Origin: Thalassolituus sp.
GTDB lineage: Bacteria > Pseudomonadota > Gammaproteobacteria > Pseudomonadales > Oceanobacteraceae
Direction: 5' to 3'
NCBI GenBank assembly: GCA_029212275.1
Contig: JARGOI010000090.1
Coordinates: 1-8,718, forward strand
DNA length: 8,718 nucleotides
In this document: positions 5,168 to 8,718 of the stretch, piece after piece
Layout: every line of letters starts with the position of its first letter
Numbering within the stretch: the stretch's first letter is position 1
Notes under the pieces: model-generated
What the model saw: only the letters and a program-made list of their open reading frames with translations
Told to the model about the DNA's origin: nothing
The model's database searches: none
Translations under genes and position numbers: made by a program

Positions 5168-7060
5168 ATGATTCGCTACCTACTCAATGCTTCCCGTCCT
5201 ACAAAGCGGTTGCTAACTGCTTGCTATGACTCCTTTGCTATACCTACTGCAATATATTTGGCTTTAGCTCTTCGATACGGTGTCTGGAATCCAGAGATTA
5301 CTTATGAAATTACTATCGCTAGCGCTGCAACAACAATTGTATCGCTAGGTATTTTTATCAGAATTGGCTTATATAGAGCCGTTGTTCGATTCATGACAGG
5401 CAAAGCGTTCAGTACACTCGCTGTAGGAATATCTATTTCAGGAGTCATCCTTACTAGCAGTTCTTTTTTAGCAACTGCCAATCTTCCGCGTTCCAGTATT
5501 ATTATTTATTTTTTTACTGCATTTGCTTTGCTAGGAACACCTCGCCTATTCATTCGAAGCTTAGTCAACCAGCTAAGTAAAGCACAATGTGAACCAGTAC
5601 TTATCTACGGTGCCGGCAATCAAGGTGTAGCACTTGCCCACGCTTTAGCAGGAAGTGATCTCTATCGCCCATGTGGATTTATTGATGATGACCGTCTGAA
5701 GCATGGAACCACTATTCATGGACTAAAAGTTGTAGCTAAAGATCAAATAGAACACCTTACTGATCAATACGAGATTTCCAAAATCCTACTTGCTCTTGGC
5801 AAAACTAGTTTTGGACAACGTAAGAGTTTAATTGAGAGTCTTTCAAGTTCGAATCTAGAAATTCTGACAACTCCCGCGGTTAATGACATCATCAGTGGTA
5901 AAGCACGGATAGAAGAAGTACGAGAAGTAGAAATTGATGATTTATTAGGACGAGATTGCGTTACGCCAAATGAAGAGCTACTTAGTAGCAACATTACTAA
6001 TAAAGTAGTTTTGGTCACTGGCGCTGGGGGGTCTATCGGTTCAGAATTATGTAGACAAGTACTTATTCAAAGACCAAGGAAGCTAATCCTAGTTGAACTC
6101 AATGAGTACAGCTTGTACTCGATAGAGCAAGAACTGTTAAATGCTGCTAAAGCCATGGCAAGCGATACTGAAATTGTTTCGATTTTAGGTTCGGTGCAAA
6201 AACAAAATCGCCTAGAGACAATATTTAAAGCCTTCGAAGTCCAAACCATCTACCACGCAGCAGCTTATAAGCACGTTCCAATGGTTGAACACAATGTTGT
6301 TGAGGGTGTACGTAATAATATCTTCGGTACTTGGTACTGTGCTGAAGCTGCAATATCTGCCGGTGTAGAACGCTTTGTACTTATATCAACAGACAAAGCA
6401 GTACGCCCTACCAATGTTATGGGGGCATCGAAGCGAGTTGCTGAACTGGTCCTTCAAGCATTGAATACACGCCAGAATAATACTTTGTTTTGCATGGTCC
6501 GATTTGGAAATGTGTTGGGCTCATCAGGTTCAGTTGTACCGTTATTTCGCCGCCAAATTAATGAAGGCGGTCCTATCACTGTCACGCATCCAGATATCAT
6601 TCGTTATTTTATGACCATTCCTGAAGCATCCCAGCTAGTCATTCAAGCTGGAGCTATGGGCAAAGGTGGAGATGTCTTTGTCCTAGATATGGGCGAGCCT
6701 GTTAAGATAATTTCTCTTGCAAAGAAGATGATTCGTTTGTCAGGGCTAACCGAGAAGAGTGATCGCAATCCAGATGGCGATATAGAGATAAAATTTACAG
6801 GATTACGACCTGGTGAAAAACTCTACGAAGAGCTATTGGTCGGTGATAACGTTGAAGGGACAGAGCATCCACGTATTATGACAGCGAATGAAGTTTATTT
6901 ATCTTGGCCAGAAACTCATAATTTTTTAAACCGATTAGATAAAGCCTGTCATGACTTTAAAGTAGAGGATGTAATAAACCTGCTTCTTGAAGCGCCTGCT
7001 GCTTATGATAAGCAAGTAGGATGTCCAGACTGGGTTTTAAATGCTTCAAATAATAATTGA
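5168..7060 (+). CDS. WbpM/CapD/FlaA1-type membrane nucleotide-sugar 4,6-dehydratase
   Basis: Enzymes of this family convert UDP-GlcNAc to a UDP-4-keto-6-deoxy-hexosamine, the precursor of QuiNAc, FucNAc and bacillosamine in O-antigens and capsules. The 630-residue protein has about four N-terminal membrane segments (roughly 17-37, 48-68, 81-103, 109-124). A first Rossmann-like domain with GAGNQG (148-153) follows, then the SDR catalytic domain starting VLVTGAGGSIGSE (281-293). HAAAYKHVPMVE (363-374), STDKAVRPTNVMGASKR (407-423) and GLRPGEKLYEELL (545-557) are diagnostic. Met418 stands where most SDRs have the catalytic Tyr (Met-x3-Lys422); this S-M-K arrangement is known for the long WbpM group, so it is not a defect. 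Length is close to P. aeruginosa WbpM (~665). ATG 5168 has AGGA four bases upstream, a rather short gap. The gene is more AT-rich than galE and converges on the transferase gene. Family is firm; substrate is inferred. Confidence 0.93.
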   Translation: MIRYLLNASRPTKRLLTACYDSFAIPTAIYLALALRYGVWNPEITYEITIASAATTIVSLGIFIRIGLYRAVVRFMTGKAFSTLAVGISISGVILTSSSFLATANLPRSSIIIYFFTAFALLGTPRLFIRSLVNQLSKAQCEPVLIYGAGNQGVALAHALAGSDLYRPCGFIDDDRLKHGTTIHGLKVVAKDQIEHLTDQYEISKILLALGKTSFGQRKSLIESLSSSNLEILTTPAVNDIISGKARIEEVREVEIDDLLGRDCVTPNEELLSSNITNKVVLVTGAGGSIGSELCRQVLIQRPRKLILVELNEYSLYSIEQELLNAAKAMASDTEIVSILGSVQKQNRLETIFKAFEVQTIYHAAAYKHVPMVEHNVVEGVRNNIFGTWYCAEAAISAGVERFVLISTDKAVRPTNVMGASKRVAELVLQALNTRQNNTLFCMVRFGNVLGSSGSVVPLFRRQINEGGPITVTHPDIIRYFMTIPEASQLVIQAGAMGKGGDVFVLDMGEPVKIISLAKKMIRLSGLTEKSDRNPDGDIEIKFTGLRPGEKLYEELLVGDNVEGTEHPRIMTANEVYLSWPETHNFLNRLDKACHDFKVEDVINLLLEAPAAYDKQVGCPDWVLNASNNN

Positions 7061-7072
7061 GATATATAAATC

Positions 7073-7102
7073 GAGATCGAATTTATTTTTTAACTCGGTC
7101 TC
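7073..7102. terminator. possible bidirectional stem-loop between convergent genes
   Basis: GAGATCGA (7073-7080) can pair with TCGGTCTC (7095-7102) over 8 bases with one G-U pair, around a 14-base loop containing a T-run. It starts 13 bases past the stop at 7060 and covers the stop of the minus-strand transferase gene. There is no proper U-tract after the stem on either strand, so it is at best a weak terminator or a 3'-end protecting structure. Confidence 0.35.
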
Positions 7103-7634
7103 CCGAACCCTTACCAACAACAGTCTGAGAAATATACTTAAAATAATTTAAAACTGACATATCACTAATCATTTTAGCATCAGTTTGAGCTAGCAACTTA
7201 GGAGTAGACATATCAATTTCATTTACTTGAGCTAATCCAGTAATGCCAGGACGAACCGAGTAAACATTCAGCTGTTCACGCTCACGAATTAAATCATCTT
7301 GATTAAAAAGATTTGGTCGTGGTCCTACTAGGCTCATCTCACCTTTTAAAACATTCCACAACTGAGGCAATTCATCCAATTTTGTTCTACGCAAAAAACT
7401 TCCTAATTTAGTAATAGATGTTGAAGATGCAAGATGACTAGCAACTGAAGCGGTATCAACATTCATAGTACGGAATTTAACCAAGGTGAAAGGGGTTTTG
7501 TTTCTCCCTACTCTCTCTTGTAAAAATAACGGTGACCCAGTATCGAACAAACCAATGAAATATATAAACAGTAGAACGGGAAATCCTAGAAACAGACCCA
7601 ATAAAGATAAAAACAAATCAATTACTCGCAACAC
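7083..7634 (-). CDS. minimal bacterial sugar transferase (polyprenyl-phosphate phosphoglycosyl transferase, PglC/WreU type)
   Basis: Enzymes of the PF02397 bacterial sugar transferase family move a sugar-1-phosphate from a UDP-sugar onto undecaprenyl phosphate at the inner membrane, the first step of O-unit or capsule assembly. The 183-residue protein is the catalytic core only, as in PglC, without the extra membrane bundle of WcaJ/WbaP. It shows a hydrophobic re-entrant-type helix (5-30) with Pro19, LVKFRTMNVD (51-60), the catalytic Asp87-Glu88 pair in KLDELPQLWNVLKGEMSLVGPRP (85-107), and RPGITGLAQV (128-137). The start is GTG at 7634 with TAGGAA (7646-7641) six bases before it. Both the start and its ribosome-binding site lie inside the end of the upstream gene (13-base overlap), which suggests translational coupling. 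The sugar specificity cannot be read from sequence; the neighbours suggest an N-acetylated 6-deoxyhexosamine. Confidence 0.92.
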   Translation of the reverse strand: MLRVIDLFLSLLGLFLGFPVLLFIYFIGLFDTGSPLFLQERVGRNKTPFTLVKFRTMNVDTASVASHLASSTSITKLGSFLRRTKLDELPQLWNVLKGEMSLVGPRPNLFNQDDLIREREQLNVYSVRPGITGLAQVNEIDMSTPKLLAQTDAKMISDMSVLNYFKYISQTVVGKGSGDRVKK

Positions 7635-8581
7635 TTTATATTCCTATTTTTATAATCGTAAACAGTAGCTGCTATTCCATCAGCAACTGAAAATGGCGGA
7701 TTCCAATCAAGTAGTTGACGAGCCTTCGAAGAGTCGACCTGTAAATCACCAATTAGACCATCAACTAAACGCTTTTTATTAAACAATAGAGCAGCAAACT
7801 GGAAACAAAAACTTGGAACTGGAAATAACCATATCGGTTGACCTAAAGACTTCCTAATAAATTCAATTAGTGTATGCAACGATATATCCTCGCCATCAGA
7901 AATTAAAAATGTTTCATTTGCTGCCAATGGATGATCGATACACTTAACAATAAAATCAATCAAATTTTCAACATATATCATACTACGATGATTGTTAATA
8001 ATTTTAAAAGGTAAAGGAATTCTTCTAGAAGTAAGGTTCAAGAATTTAGCAAAATTACCTGGAGCATCAGCGCCATAAACCAATGGTGGACGAATAATTA
8101 CTAATTCCATCCCATTTTCATTGCAGATAGATTTTAAACCAATTTCTGCTTCATATTTTGATAATGAATAGAAATCATGAGGTTCAGGATTAGAGAGTTC
8201 AGTAAATGGATTTACTGAATTAACACCGACAACACCGATACTGCTTATGTAAATAAAACGCTTTACATTTAACTTGGCAGCTTGCCTAGCAAGATGTAGA
8301 GTTCCATCTACATTAACTTTTCTAAATTCACTTAAAGAATCTAAAGAATTAACATTAAATACATGTGCTCTAGCTGCCAAATGAATGACAACATCTACAT
8401 TATTAAGCGCCGTTGAGTAGTCTGACATATCACTCAAGTCACCAATTTCGACTAGATTTAAGTTGTCTGATCCCTTCAGCATTCTAACGCAACCTTTAAC
8501 TTCAAATTGGTTATCATTCTGAATAAAATTAAATAACTTTGACCCAATAAACCCTGTAGCACCTGTTAAAAGTAATTTCAA
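7622..8581 (-). CDS. SDR-family UDP-sugar 4-reductase/epimerase (WbpV/WreQ-like)
   Basis: The 319-residue protein is an extended SDR. It has LLTGATGFIG (4-13, GxxGxxG for NAD(P)), VIHLAARAHV (65-74), the active-site YISSIGVVG (111-119), the catalytic Tyr138-x3-Lys142 in FYSLSKYEAE, RPPLVYG (164-170), and a C-terminal LDWNPPFSVADGIAATV that resembles the ends of GalE-like enzymes. HLAARAHV and the RPPLVYG followed by GNFAKFL remind me of the WbpV/WreQ group, which reduce UDP-4-keto-6-deoxy-GlcNAc to UDP-QuiNAc; 4-epimerising relatives give FucNAc. That fits the 4,6-dehydratase gene opposite. Start is TTG 8581: AAGGAA sits six bases before it, and the Rossmann strand begins at residue 2, so no longer start is needed. 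It is one of the most AT-rich genes in the window. A plain UDP-glucose/GlcNAc 4-epimerase activity is the main alternative. Confidence 0.85.
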   Translation of the reverse strand: MKLLLTGATGFIGSKLFNFIQNDNQFEVKGCVRMLKGSDNLNLVEIGDLSDMSDYSTALNNVDVVIHLAARAHVFNVNSLDSLSEFRKVNVDGTLHLARQAAKLNVKRFIYISSIGVVGVNSVNPFTELSNPEPHDFYSLSKYEAEIGLKSICNENGMELVIIRPPLVYGADAPGNFAKFLNLTSRRIPLPFKIINNHRSMIYVENLIDFIVKCIDHPLAANETFLISDGEDISLHTLIEFIRKSLGQPIWLFPVPSFCFQFAALLFNKKRLVDGLIGDLQVDSSKARQLLDWNPPFSVADGIAATVYDYKNRNIKCCE

Positions 8582-8587
8582 AAAAGA

Positions 8588-8593
8588 TTCCTT
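8588..8593 (-). promoter_or_regulatory. ribosome-binding site supporting the TTG start at 8581
   Basis: On the minus strand AAGGAA lies 6 bases before TTG 8581. No ATG or GTG with an acceptable site was seen nearby in frame, and the encoded Rossmann fold begins immediately, so the rare TTG start is well supported. Confidence 0.7.
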
Positions 8594-8629
8594 ACAGTAT
8601 TATTCAAAAAAATTATGATGGATTTTTTT

Positions 8630-8692
8630 AAAAAAATTAAAAGCAAAGTTATGCACTATTTAGAACGCGGATTCAACTCCGAAGTGCATCAC
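8630..8692 (-). terminator. possible intrinsic terminator upstream of the SDR gene
   Basis: Read on the minus strand, GTGATGCACT and AGTGCATAAC (8692-8683 and 8657-8648) pair in 9 of 10 positions, including 7 unbroken base pairs. They enclose a smaller CGGA/TCCG hairpin (8681-8668). A T-rich tract, TTTGCTTTTAATTTTTTT, follows at 8647-8630. The loop is long and asymmetric, so efficiency is doubtful. If real, it ends a minus-strand gene lying to the right and makes the SDR-transferase pair a separate transcription unit. Confidence 0.35.
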
Positions 8693-8718
8693 CGTTTAAT
8701 TTAAGATGCCAACTCCAA

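Noticed and set aside
5300..7060. Loss of the catalytic Tyr in the 4,6-dehydratase (Met418 instead)
   Set aside because: Met at this position is a known property of the long WbpM subgroup, so it is not evidence of an inactive enzyme.
8648..8692. Possible integron attC site, suggested by GTTATGC and a nested inverted repeat
   Set aside because: An attC site should begin with RYYYAAC and end with GTTRRRY; here the outer arms have the opposite orientation on both strands, and no integrase or cassette structure is visible.
1..8718. CRISPR arrays, insertion sequences, toxin-antitoxin or phage-defence genes
   Set aside because: No regularly spaced repeats, transposase motifs or recognisable defence domains were seen on either strand; all long frames are explained by the listed genes.

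Overview
The window reads as chromosomal DNA from a gammaproteobacterium, most like the Pseudomonas/Oceanospirillales side of the class. The first block has a DUF2066 secreted protein divergent from purM-purN, followed by a DUF3108 protein. From memory, the same order occurs in Pseudomonas. The PurM, PurN, Dcd and GalE proteins all resemble gammaproteobacterial versions. No species can be named from the sequence alone.

Bases 1-427 (minus strand) hold the N-terminal part of a DUF2066 protein that runs off the left edge. After a divergent gap of about 250 bases, the plus strand carries a closely packed series: purM (679-1734), purN (1731-2429, overlapping purM by ATGA), a secreted DUF3108 protein (2463-3185), dcd (3213-3794) and galE (3809-4855). 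The gaps are 33 bases or less, so co-transcription is plausible. The block joins nucleotide metabolism (purine ring formation, one-carbon transfer, dCTP to dUTP) with an envelope protein and UDP-sugar supply. A well-formed tRNA-Asn(GTT) gene with its own strong promoter follows at 4959-5034.

Right of the tRNA the DNA changes character. It becomes AT-rich: hand counts of single 60-base lines give about 57-62% GC in purM and dcd, about 40% in the 5168 gene, and about 28-48% in the last gene. The genes there belong to a surface-polysaccharide locus. A WbpM/CapD-type membrane nucleotide-sugar 4,6-dehydratase (5168-7060, plus) converges on a two-gene minus-strand unit: a WbpV/WreQ-like SDR reductase or epimerase (8581-7622, TTG start) overlapping by 13 bases a minimal PglC/WreU-type phosphoglycosyl transferase (7634-7083, GTG start). 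These three activities are what is needed to make a UDP-2-acetamido-6-deoxyhexose such as UDP-QuiNAc or UDP-FucNAc and load it on undecaprenyl phosphate to begin an O-antigen or capsule unit. The order looks like the end of such a locus lying next to tRNA-Asn.

I did not find a clearly undescribed system. The items most worth a second look are the repeated ATGAG starts before purM, the alternating palindromes inside the tRNA promoter, the tRNA-Asn/compositional boundary, and the predicted three-gene initiating-sugar module with its convergent layout and alternative start codons.
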